DNA of 64,000 nucleotides, taken from assembly GCF_008831285.2 (NCBI RefSeq), contig NC_045144.1, forward strand, positions 17,623,716-17,687,715. Direction: 5' to 3'. This document shows positions 45,301 to 55,919 of the stretch, piece by piece. The notes under the pieces were generated by a model. The model was not told the DNA's origin and did no database searches. It worked only from the letters and a program-made list of their open reading frames with translations. The stretch is from Nymphaea colorata (Eukaryota; Streptophyta; Magnoliopsida; Nymphaeales; Nymphaeaceae). The position numbers and the translations under genes were made by a program. Numbering within the stretch: position 1 is the first letter of the stretch; each line of letters starts with the position of its first letter.

Positions 45301-48300
45301 AAAAAGTCTGATCCTCCTCAGGTACACAGTGTGGCAAGAAACAACCATGTACTTAATTTTATCTTAGCTTCTGTCTATTTCATCAAGTTGCCACAAATAT
45401 TTAAATATAAATAGTGCATCTTACAGCTATGCAAACTGACCTTCTCACACAATCTCAAGACATTTAGAGTTCATGCTGCAACAGTGCAACCTACATTTTC
45501 TATTTAGGCTAGTAGTAGGCCAACTAGTAAACTAGTCTCCCTAGTCAGTAACCAGCTGACTAGTCTACAGCCACACATTGATAGCGCTGTGGACCATGGA
45601 CTAGTCATGGCTACTGTGTCAAATATTTAGCAGATTTTTGGGTTGGTCCTACATTTTGTTGTTTCCTTTTTCTTTTCTTTTTTTTTTTTGAGCAAGAAGA
45701 TGAGTTTCCGTTTCATAGAAAGTTTTTGGACTAGTAGTGCACACATAAAAAATAAACACACACACACACACATCTATAGAGCTAGAAAGAGAGAGAGAGG
45801 ACTATGTGTTTTAATGGATTCATTATGATATTTTTATGTCTTCTATTACTTTTGGCACTTTAACCGTTGTGTTTTCATATTTTTCTTATTTTACATCTAG
45901 TTCATTTAGGGTGTTGACTTTTGACTTTTGACTGGCTTTTGTCTCACTCCGATTTAGACAACATAAGGTTCAACTATGCCAAGCTACAAGCATTATAATT
46001 ATCAGGAGGTTTCGACAATAACAAGTCATTGACACACTAGGATGTATAATTATTAAACTCCTCAACTATAACACAACTGACAAAATGTTATAATAAAGGA
46101 CTTGACCGCATAAAACTACCATAGGAGTTAATAAGCATCAAATAAGTTAATTGTCTTCATAGGCAATCTTTAAATCAATCCCATCATGTTTGCTTAAAAA
46201 TATTGCCATTTAACAGAATAAGCACAATCACCACTAAGTTGACCATAAAGAAGGATTGGAATTTGCAGAAACCTAAACCAGTGTTTCAATCTTGAGTCAC
46301 ATATTGAAGAAATACAGAACTCAAGTAAAATTTCAGAAATCCATGGAATGCCAGCAAACAATAATCCATATTTCTACAGCTACTTATAAACAAAAGTTCT
46401 CAACATTTAGGGGATTGAAAACCTTGGCAAACTGAGGGTCTCACATACATTGGAAACTAAGACCTAAAGACATGCATAAACCGCAAAGCTGTGAATGTCA
46501 ATGTGAGCATAAACCACTTATTACAAGGGTTCCAGATAGTCAACTACATAAATAGTTCCCAACCTAAAAAGAGCAGGAAAAGCCAACAATTTTCATTCTG
46601 TGGCTTCAATTTCATCCCCTATTTTCCCATACAAAATCCAGCTCTTCTACCAGAATGTGCCACATAGGTTGTAACAATCCTATCCTAGTGGTTCTTTTTG
46701 TATATAAGAATGGATGTCAATGTGAAGGGCTAGTACATTTATTACCTGCATGATTCAACAAGCATACAAGAGGCTCTTCAAACACACACTGATGATGCAC
46801 ATGCACATAAAGCACATGCATGTGTTGCACAAAGATTACCATAACAATCACTCACCAAGAGTAAGAAGAAGAAAAAAAAACTACGAAGTCGCATATCCAT
46901 GGCCTCAATTTCCTCTACTGGACCGGCAATAACAAGATTCAATAGATAGGAAAGGAGATGATTACCAAGACAGGTTCATGAACATATTTCCTGACCATAC
47001 TCAGTTGTAAAAGGTGGGTGTGTGTGTGTGTGTGTGTGTAACTCAATTGAAGAAGAAAAGTATCCCTCTACCTTTCTTGAGAATCTTCTTGTATTTCCTC
47101 CCAAATATCATTTACGTCGTCTCCAATAGAAGAACCAGAATCCGTAGTTACCGCAACATTTTCTCCCAGGCTCAATGGTGCTGATTCATTCGCATGTGAC
47201 AAAAGATTATATTCAGTGTTATTCCTCCTGCACCTGGTTTTGGAGATATGAAATTAGAACAATGATTATGAGGCAATATAATATTTGTTAATAATAACCA
47301 AGTTGCAGAAACTATGTTAGAAAAGATGAAATAAAATCATCTCTGAGGACATGTAATCTTTTACCTAAACATTTAAAAAACAACCAACCCTCATACCACA
47401 CGCAAATTGGGTGGAAAAAAAAAAGAAAAAAGCCAACAATCATTTTGTGTGTACATGAATTTCACAAGGTTACGTTTGGTTAATTTGTTCTTTACTTTTT
47501 TTTTAATGATAAAATGCAACCTGAAGGTTATGTTTAGCTTAATGGTACATGAATTGTGTTACAAACAATAAGAAGCTCCCCCTTCCATAAAGAGGAAATC
47601 TAGCAGGCCAAAGTAGCACACTACAGAGAGAAAAAACAAAATCATGTCCATCGAGATAAGATTAAAAACCTCAATAACTTCTGGAAATTTGCTGGGTCTC
47701 TAGAATTTATCCATGTTTCTTTCAATATCTGCAACTCCTCCAACATACTGCATTGGAAATCAAACAATTTCAGATAGATTTTGCAAAAAAGTTCTGAGAC
47801 AGTAACCACCACAGCAGCAATGCAGATCAATAAAGGTGCATACACATTATGATACTTCTGCAGCTCTGAATAGTAACCCTTCCTATTGGCCTTGAAGATA
47901 AGCTCTCTCTGAATGACAGCATCCGGATGAAGATTACCAGAACAAAGCAAAGAACCCCTGCAAAATGCAATCTGTTTTAAATAGAACACAAGTTTTTCCC
48001 TTGCATTTTAAGAACTGCTGTCTGTGACAAGAAGAAGTTAGAGAGCTAGGCAGCAGGAATGTCAAGGCTAAGGATATATTCTCAACCAACATAACCACAG
48101 ATAAATGAAATAAGGTAAAGAAATCCCAAATTTTATATAGACTTCAGAAAAAGCAAGAAAAGGAAATCTTATTGACTTTATAGATGGTAGAAGGTGAAAA
48201 TTTTCGTAGTGTAAACCATCCATAGAAAATGTTGGACAAACTCTGCCATCTTTCTGAATAACCATGAGGGAAAGATAGAACAAGCCATTCAGAACTCTCA

Positions 48301-49061
48301 ACAACCGGTTGCATAAAGAAGGTACAGGCACCATGCAAAAAAATTTACATAAAACGGGAAAAAAACTAGTGAAAGTCATATGCATCAACAACTGGAGTAC
48401 AAAAATCTAACAAATGAATGAAACTAGTAATACTGATTGTGTGTAGCTGGAGTAAAAATTTGCAATTCTTGGAAAACAATATTAGTTATTACTAACCATT
48501 CGAGGAAAGAGTTGCCAAAATGAAAATTCTCCCCATCAAACAATGATTGCAATAGTTGGTCCACGTCTATCCCTTTGGGCAGAAACTGAGACAGAAGCTT
48601 TCTCTCTGATGCAGAGAGGCACATTTTCCAAGCCTGTGGTTCGCAAACGCTAAATAAAACATATGCAGTGGATGCAAGATACTTACTGATCTTATAACAT
48701 GCAAGAATAACATCAGATGTCATTTAGAAATTACCTGACAAGAAAGCAGCCCATGCAGATTGTCCAGCTCAAAGATTTCATGAGGAACAGTGAAAACATC
48801 AGCAAGTCGAGCATGAGTGTAAGACTGCTGTCCACCATCAATAAAAGGAGATAAATCTCTCCATGAAATTGCAACCTGATCCTTCCTAGCCACTGCCCTC
48901 TTTTGTTTCCCTTTCCATTCAAGAGAAATGTGAGGGTTCAAACTCAATATTGAGGGAGATAAATCCAGATCCTTCCTCTTTTTTCCTCTGTGCTGCTCTG
49001 GTATGTTGCAACTTGCAAGATTTACAGCATTCAGGCGCCTTTTTTGCTGACCAGCCGCCAT
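42327..49061 (-). CDS. Nuclear factor related to kappa-B-binding protein (NFRKB/INO80-associated), At5g13950-like
   Basis: Nine coding exons: 49061-48735, 48633-48497, 47957-47844, 47747-47670, 47233-47072, 45091-45007, 44454-44297, 44208-44079, 43898-42327, giving 920 residues, close to the Arabidopsis homologue. The N-terminal third carries the DEUBAD-type region of NFRKB proteins (about 89-205): VPHEIFELDNLHGLLSCQ, LSASERKLLSQFLPKG, GENFHFGN, CSGNLHPDAVIQRE and YYSELQKYHN. Human NFRKB is INO80 complex subunit G, and its DEUBAD inhibits UCH37; in plants the role is inferred as nuclear chromatin work. Residues 398-920 are encoded by one exon that is acidic at first (EDEDSDVAIENYEEDE), then rich in Gln, Gly, His and Tyr and probably disordered. 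For exon 3 the frame demands the second of two GT donors two bases apart. Introns total about 4 kb. Confidence 0.93.
47018..47039. repeat. (TG)n microsatellite in an NFRKB intron
   Basis: About 11 TG units lie some 30 bases downstream of the exon 5 donor in transcript direction. Confidence 0.9.
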
Positions 49062-49107
49062 CCAGCATCAAATGAAATGTCCTCAACCAAAGGTCAAGAG
49101 ATTTTCA

Positions 49108-51560
49108 CCTAAATACTCTGTATGCTTCTGTGTACATCTTCTCTTCGAAAGACAAAGCTGCAGCAGTGAAGTAGATGGAGATGATTGAGCAGTTTATCAG
49201 TAGTTTCCACAAGGCTGATAGATAAGCATTCAATAAGTGCACTCATACAGTTTTGCATGTCTTTGAGAAAATATCACGTAGATTGTGTTATCAGAAAAAT
49301 GATTGGAAGAGCTTTAAAAACAACTTGGTATTAATCCTCGGCTTACAAGTAAGCATATTTAGGTACATTTAGATAACAATGTAAAAATACAAGCCTTAGT
49401 GGCAGTAATAAATGTCTCCTGTACATTGCTGTAACTGCTAACCACCTTACTAAAAGCACTCCCCAGTCCCCAAGACACAAAAGACCTCAACACAACATTA
49501 CCATACAAAAGGCCTGGAAATAATCTGGACAAACAAAATGTCTCAGTCACAGACTCACAGTTTATCCAGTAGCAGCCATTTTCCAACTTTGAGATAAGAC
49601 AACATTTTGTCAGGTAGGCCACCCATACTACTTATAACCAGAAGCTTATCAGAAAAAGGAATGCTGAAGGCTGGGAAAGGTTCTTCAAATTTGTCGAACC
49701 ATTTTTTTTCAGGGCAGCCGTATCAACATGTAAAAAGAAATGGGACACTAACAGACTTTTGTCCAAGGCTGCCACTATCATTGTCAAAAACAACCTCAAT
49801 GCCATAAATGTTCTCCAGAGTTCTTTTCAAACGAAAATATTGAAGGTTCTAAATTTAAACAATAGAAAAATAATAGAAAATTTATGAAATGATATGCTTT
49901 ATGTTTATGATATTCTCCTGCAAATAAAAAATCCATTCAAATTTCTCTAAGATCTAAAAGAAACATGTAATGAAAAGGACATACAGTCAAAATATTAAAA
50001 AACCAAAAGACATCATGATATTGTTGCAATAATGCATATATATGTACATCTGCATGCATCCATACATACATATATACATGCATGCATACATATATACTTA
50101 GTATACGATATTTTGAAAAATAGTGGACATTGTTTGTCGGTTTGATGATTCTGCAATGTTTCCAAAATTTTGGGGCCATGCTTCATCCATGAATTGTCAT
50201 TGTTGTATTGTATCAGAAAGTATCCTCCAACACACATCATATTAGCTCCTCACCGGAAATAAATATTAGGGAATATTCAATCAAAAACAAAGAGAACAGT
50301 AATCCGCATTCTATTCATTCAAGGAAAGGTAAATCGAATGGGCAGCCAAGTTTATCAGGTCTCGAGGGCTACATAGCCAAATTCATGGAATAGAAGAAGC
50401 TACAAGTTTTACAGGTTCTCTTATATCCTTATTTTCATTTAAAACATTTTTGGATGTAATGTAATGTTATCGTCCTCCATCATATGAACTTTAGGAAAGG
50501 TCTCTGGGTGGACCTCCCTATAAAAGCTAGTAACCAACGTATAAAAAAGCCCTAGGATATTCAAGATGGCAAACGTTGAGAAACTCCGAATTGCATCAAA
50601 TCGTCATATGAGGTGGATGAGCACCATAACCGTGACCTATCTCGTGGCAGAGACTTTGACGTTCGAACTGAGAGGTTAGTCAAAATTATCCTAGTATCTG
50701 CAAGTAATTCACCCACTCAACAGATTATTCATAACTACTAGCAGTTACCGCCTATCCTCAATAAAGAATAAAAAAATAATAATAATAAGAACATGGTAAA
50801 CAAGTGAACTGTAAAAAAAATCTAATAAAAACATTTTTCTTTAAAATAAAAAAAAAGAACTGAAGTAGGAAAAAAATGAGCCTAATTTTGGAATAAACTT
50901 ATAAATAGGACATGAACAAATTTGGCAAGTAATGCATTATATCAACAACGGAAATAACTATTTTCACGAAAAGACCGATTAAAAAAAACACCTTTCACAA
51001 CCCGTAAAATAATTCACTCCATTAAATAACCGGTTGTTCCCTACCATCTTCTCGCCGAGCACCCTACACCAACAAAATCTCCAAACCAAGCGACACAAAA
51101 ACCTCAAAGAAATCACATGAAAACCCTATCAACCAAATGAATACCCAATCCAATAAAATATTCCGAAAAAGCCACCCAAAGCAAAACATTTCATAGTCAC
51201 CTAACTCAGATTCACAAGAACACCACTCAACAGATTGGAAACGAAAGGGAAGCAAATACATTAAAGGAGCAGCATCGAGATTCATTAATCCCGCAAGAAC
51301 CCATCCGAGAGACGATCTCCTTGTATCCCGAACCAATCAAAAGAGCCATAAAACGAGTTGCGGGAATCAGAAGACACTAAAATTAGGTCAAGAAAGGAAT
51401 CGAGGACAACACGTACCGGCATGTCCGCCCGTGCTCCGCTCCGAGACGAAGAGGCGACGAACTCAGGGCTTCTCCACGAGGGGACGAAAATTAGGGTTTC
51501 GCTGATCCTTCCGAGCCATCGCCGAGGAGAATACGAGAAGAAATAAATGAACAGGAAAAA
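49108..51560 (-). other. Probable 5' UTR exon and 2.3 kb leader intron of the NFRKB gene
   Basis: On the minus strand, 51560-51417 reads like a plant leader: GC-richer than its surroundings, containing the telo-box AAACCCTAA at about 51502-51494, and ending GCCG|GTACGT, a strong donor at 51416. A plausible acceptor TTTAG|GTG at 49109 lies 47 bases before the NFRKB start codon. The assumed intron (about 51416-49109) has no recognisable gene. The leader holds an 18-codon uORF at 51519-51463 (MARKDQRNPNFRPLVEKP) and a second ATG (51422) whose frame would end soon after the splice. The transcript itself is inferred. Confidence 0.5.
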
Positions 51561-54352
51561 TGGAAGAAAAAGGAATAAATGTGAAAAAAAAGGGTGGGAA
51601 ATCAGTAGCGCCAGGCGCTTGGCTGCGCAGAACCGTTAATTTTCTTTTGCCGCAGATTTTCATTGGCACCCCGCGGAATCGGCGATAATTTCATCGCCGT
51701 CTGAAGGACGGAGACCGAGGAAATGTCCGAAACGTCCACCACTTCTTCTCTTATTTACAACCCGAAGCACGTCTCACACGGATCGGAACGGCCATATGGT
51801 CCCGACCCGGAATCCAATTTAAATCTGGGCGTGTGCTTTGCTTATTATTTTATTATTATATAATTAACTTCTCTTTTTGTTTGTTTGTGCCAAAAAAGCA
51901 AGTCTTCCGCTTTTGTTTGATGCAATTCCCAAACTTTTCTCTTGCTAAAGAAATTTGGGATATCATTTTAATCTAATTTAAATTAGATTCATAAAACTAA
52001 AATGTATGAATATGTGTATATATATATGTATAAAGAGAGATTAAGATATCTAACATGATTAAGGTATTTAGATCCACTGTTCTTAGTATGTCATGTATAA
52101 TATTTTTTAAGAAAAAATAAGGTGGCTTGTGTTTTATTTTGAAAAATAATAACTTTAGATGTTTTATTTTTACATAAATATATATAAACATATGAACTTC
52201 ACTTTTTTCATGAACCAAGTCCACGATCAGACCTGACCCCACTGGTTCAAAGGGCTATCTTGTCATTTTTCTAAGAATACTCCACAAGTTCGCACTACTT
52301 TCCACGCAATTATTTTTAATGACGAGTCAAATTTCCATTTAGGGCCTTACTTTCAGCTTTTATTTAAATAACAGGGCGTATATTTAAATTTTTTAACAAA
52401 AACTTAAAACTGGTAAAATTCAGTTGATTTCAAAGCCAATAAATCTTTTTTTTTCATTTTGAAGGACAATAAATTGAAATTAAACAAAACAATTTGATAC
52501 ATATATTCGACAGTTTGAAAGCAAAAGCGAAGTTTCTAAAAGTACATTAAAACATAAGAGGTATAAAACTGTTTGGCCAAAAAGTAAAACTTTAGTTAAC
52601 GTTTTTTTCCTAATAACAAAACCGCCCTTGTAGAGCCTGTTTTTCATTTAAGGGTCTACATTTTATTGTAATCTCAATTACAAGCTCGCGCCTTGTGAAT
52701 ATTTTGTTATTATTGCTTCATGGAAGATGCGAGCATGTTCTCAACGTTGTGGTTTTAAGTTAACACGTGCTTTTACTTTTTCAATTAGAAAAAAAGGACA
52801 TCGTTGTCGTCTCTTTCGTTGTGTATAATATTTTAAGAAATCTTGGTTGGCAGCCCTCTTTTTTTCTAATAAAATTTAAATACGGTTCATATTTATCTTT
52901 TTTTTTTTAATATTCGCTGACAACTATAAAAAGTACTCCGAAGATACGTTGGGATGAGGAGCAACTTGTACTTACTAAGACACCCTTTTTAAATATAAAT
53001 TTATTTTTTTACCTTATATCTCAATTTTTTTTTACCCTAAATCGTTTTTTTAACTTCATAGATTAAATGGGCAACTGGTAAAACATAAGATTTTAACATA
53101 ACATAAGATTTCAACATATCTGATTAAAGTCATGCATCTTTTTTTCCACATTTGATTTATCGGATGTTCACATATGATGAATCAAATGTGAATAAAAAAA
53201 AGTATACACATTGTATTTGATTCATGGGATCTTCATTAACTTTCAGTTTTTTACATACTTAAAATCTGAAATCTAAAATTAGAGTGCCCTTTGGCTATTA
53301 ATTTTTAAACTTTTAAATGCAAAACTTCCGACATCTCAACTGCAGCGGAAGGGCGACAGTAAAAGTAGGCTTTCCACTGGAAAGTTAGTAACACCGAGGG
53401 CACGAGAAGCCTGTGTTTGAGATTACAACAGATAAACTGTCCTTTAAAAGAAATATTTCTCTTATTTTAGGCCACTTGGAGCACTGTAAGTATACGTATG
53501 AGCCATGGGCCAAGTAGGAAACTTAAATGGTTAGTGTTTTATATTTTCATGTGGACCCAATCACATACATGATATTCCAATGAGAGTCATATTAGCCCTT
53601 TGCCGGATATGATAAGATGATTTACTTTTTATTTAATTATAATAATTTTAAAATAATAATTTTTAATACAAATAAATAAACTGATACGAACCAATGCATG
53701 TCAGCCGATAAAACGGTACGATGCTTATTCCAAATTGCCCTGAATCAGCCAATCCATATCAAAGTTGGTGGCAAATTGATTTGAAAAGTAAAAAACTTTC
53801 ATTTTAAAATGTTTGGAAATTATAATTTGACCTCAATAACAATTTTGGAGAACACACTGGGCCCATGTGAAATTTTTAATTGTTTTTTTATAGAGCATAT
53901 GAGAAAACACGATATATTATTCATTTTGACTCCAAATGATAATATAAAAGAATACAAAAGATCGGTCTCCTATATTGCTAAATTGAAATATCCTTCACTT
54001 CTGTTTGGTAGTTGACGAGAAAGCAGCCCTTATAAACAGAAAACACACGAAAACGGAGCGCTTCTTTGAGTTGTGGCTAAAAGATTGTCTCTTAAATGGA
54101 ATGTTTTTCTAATAAAAATTATATGATGCCATAATAACTCTGCCCACATAAATTTTATACTTGAAACATTCAGGTTGACGAACGTCAATAGGTCAGCGTA
54201 GAGCATATTTCCCAAATGGCATTTAACTTTATCTGTCCGGTCCGTGGCATCGGGCCCAGTCCGTTAGCCCACCCATTATGGCCCGACCGGCTCCATTGGG
54301 CCCAACCTGGTCCATTTACGTTTCCATCGGCTGTCCATTAGCTGTCTCGTTA

Positions 54353-54386
54353 ACTTATTCCGGTCACATACTTATTCCGGTCACAT
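54353..54386. repeat. Perfect 17 bp tandem duplication
   Basis: The unit ACTTATTCCGGTCACAT occurs twice head to tail without differences. Confidence 0.95.
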
Positions 54387-54465
54387 TAGACCGACCGGAG
54401 TTTAAATGGGTAACAGAGAGTAGCGGAGCCAAATGTGGACTGATATTTACAGTCACCCACATTAA

Positions 54466-54468
<3 letters not shown>

Positions 54469-54558
<90 letters not shown>
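54469..54558. repeat. Compound (CT)n(AT)n microsatellite
   Basis: About 15 CT units are followed by about 30 AT units, the longest simple repeat in the window. Confidence 0.95.
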
Positions 54559-54560
<2 letters not shown>

Positions 54561-55059
54561 CCCATAAATATATGTCAATAAGTACCCCTTCTTATGTCAC
54601 AGGAGTACGCCACTTTTGATGGAGTACCGGTATCGATACGCCGATACAAAATTACCAATACGTTGGTTCGTTCCGGAACGTTTGGATCTAGGTTCGGGTT
54701 GAAATCAGATCAAAAGCTTGCAACCCTCGGCGGCAAACGGTGGCCTTTCTTGTAGCACCTTGGGCAGCGGCGTTGTACGGTGGCAACCGGCAACGGACGG
54801 CAAACGGTGGCTGGCGACGAACAGTGACTGAACAGCAATAGACGGCGGCGGCAGTGTTTAGGGTTTAATCTCTTGATGTCTAATATTGTGATTTTGGTTT
54901 TGTGATGGAATTTGGGCAGTTTTGTTCATGTTTGGAGACGTTCGCCCAGCCACCAAACATGTCGTAGAAGCTGCCACTGTTTCGGCATCCTGAAATGGTT
55001 GTTGTTTGCATTGTTGCTTTGTGATGGTTATTGTTTATAGAAGACAAGGCGTCGAGCAA

Positions 55060-55440
55060 CTTTTTTGAGCCAAGTCGTTTGCTTAACAAGTCGAGCTCGA
55101 GTTCATGAGTCGTGTTGAAGCTCAACACGTAACTGTCAAGTCGAGCTTGACCTTAATCGAGTTTGTCAAGCCTTAATCAAGTCGATATATTCAAACTAGT
55201 TTACTAGTTTGTTGAGCCTTAATCAAATAGAGCTCAAGTTCAACACATAACTATAGATATCATATTGTATTCAAACGAGTTTGTCAAGCCTTAATCAATC
55301 GAGTCGAGTTCGAACTCGAGCTCAACAAGTAACTGTTGATTTAAGTTTGAGATGCTTCCGTCGAGCTATTCTCGAGTTCGAGGTTTTATTAGTTAAGCCG
55401 AGTTAGAGCTAACTGAACTCTTGCCGGAATTGGCTCGTGT
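55060..55440. repeat. Imperfect repeats of TCGAGCTCGA/AAGCCTTAATC words
   Basis: Blocks containing TCAAGCCTTAATCAA, TCGAGTTCGAGCTC variants and AACACGTAACTGT recur three or four times with spacing of about 70-120 bases and many differences. This composition is typical of a degraded, widely dispersed plant repeat. No ends or coding capacity are visible. Confidence 0.6.
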
Positions 55441-55765
55441 TGACCCCATCAATCCAGTAGATGCTGTCGGTCAAGGCAAGGTTGGGTTTGATGTATTATT
55501 CTGGAGTTGAGCCGTGGTATGTTTAAAATGGGTCCGGATCTAACCCGATCGCACTTCTTCTGGGGCCTCTGGCCTTCTGCCCTAGGAATGGCTCCGGCGC
55601 CGTCGTGAACTACTCACAATCGCCGGCTTCCTCGTTTCCCTTCCTCCAACTTTTAGAGGCACATTAGGTCTCTCTCTCTCTCCTGAGGCTGGGGTATTCT
55701 GATCTGCTTGAGACTATCCAAGGGTTTTGTATTACTTAATTTAAAAGCTTAAATACCATCTTCAT

Positions 55766-55852
55766 ATGGATTCTGTCTTCACCTTTGTGCGGCTTTCTCT
55801 CTTCCTCTCCCTTTCCTTCTTGCTCTCTTCTTCGATGGTGATGATTGGTTGA
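55766..55852 (+). other. Possible upstream open reading frame before the Mediator-associated gene
   Basis: An ATG at 55766 opens a 28-codon frame rich in Leu, Ser and Phe, ending before the main ATG at 55920. A seven-codon ATG frame (MAPAPS then stop) also occurs near 55588. Either would be in the leader if transcription starts near 55560 and the leader is unspliced. Neither point is shown by the sequence. Confidence 0.25.
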
Positions 55853-55919
55853 CGTCCTTTGTGTAATCAGAGTTGGTGATTTAGCAGAGTAGAAAGGGAA
55901 GCCTCTTTCAAGACGGTGA

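Larger units (their letters stand above)
51570..55560. other. Intergenic region between the divergent NFRKB and Mediator-associated genes
   Basis: Long AT-rich region without a supported gene. It includes a 17-base perfect tandem repeat (54353-54386), a CT-AT microsatellite (54469-54558), a GC-rich stretch with repeated CGGCAAACGGTGGC words (54720-54850) and an old repeat built on TCGAGCTCGA words (55060-55440). Around 54240-54330 the G/C-rich sequence GGCCCGACCGGCTCCATTGGG resembles common decayed plant repeats. Confidence 0.55.
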
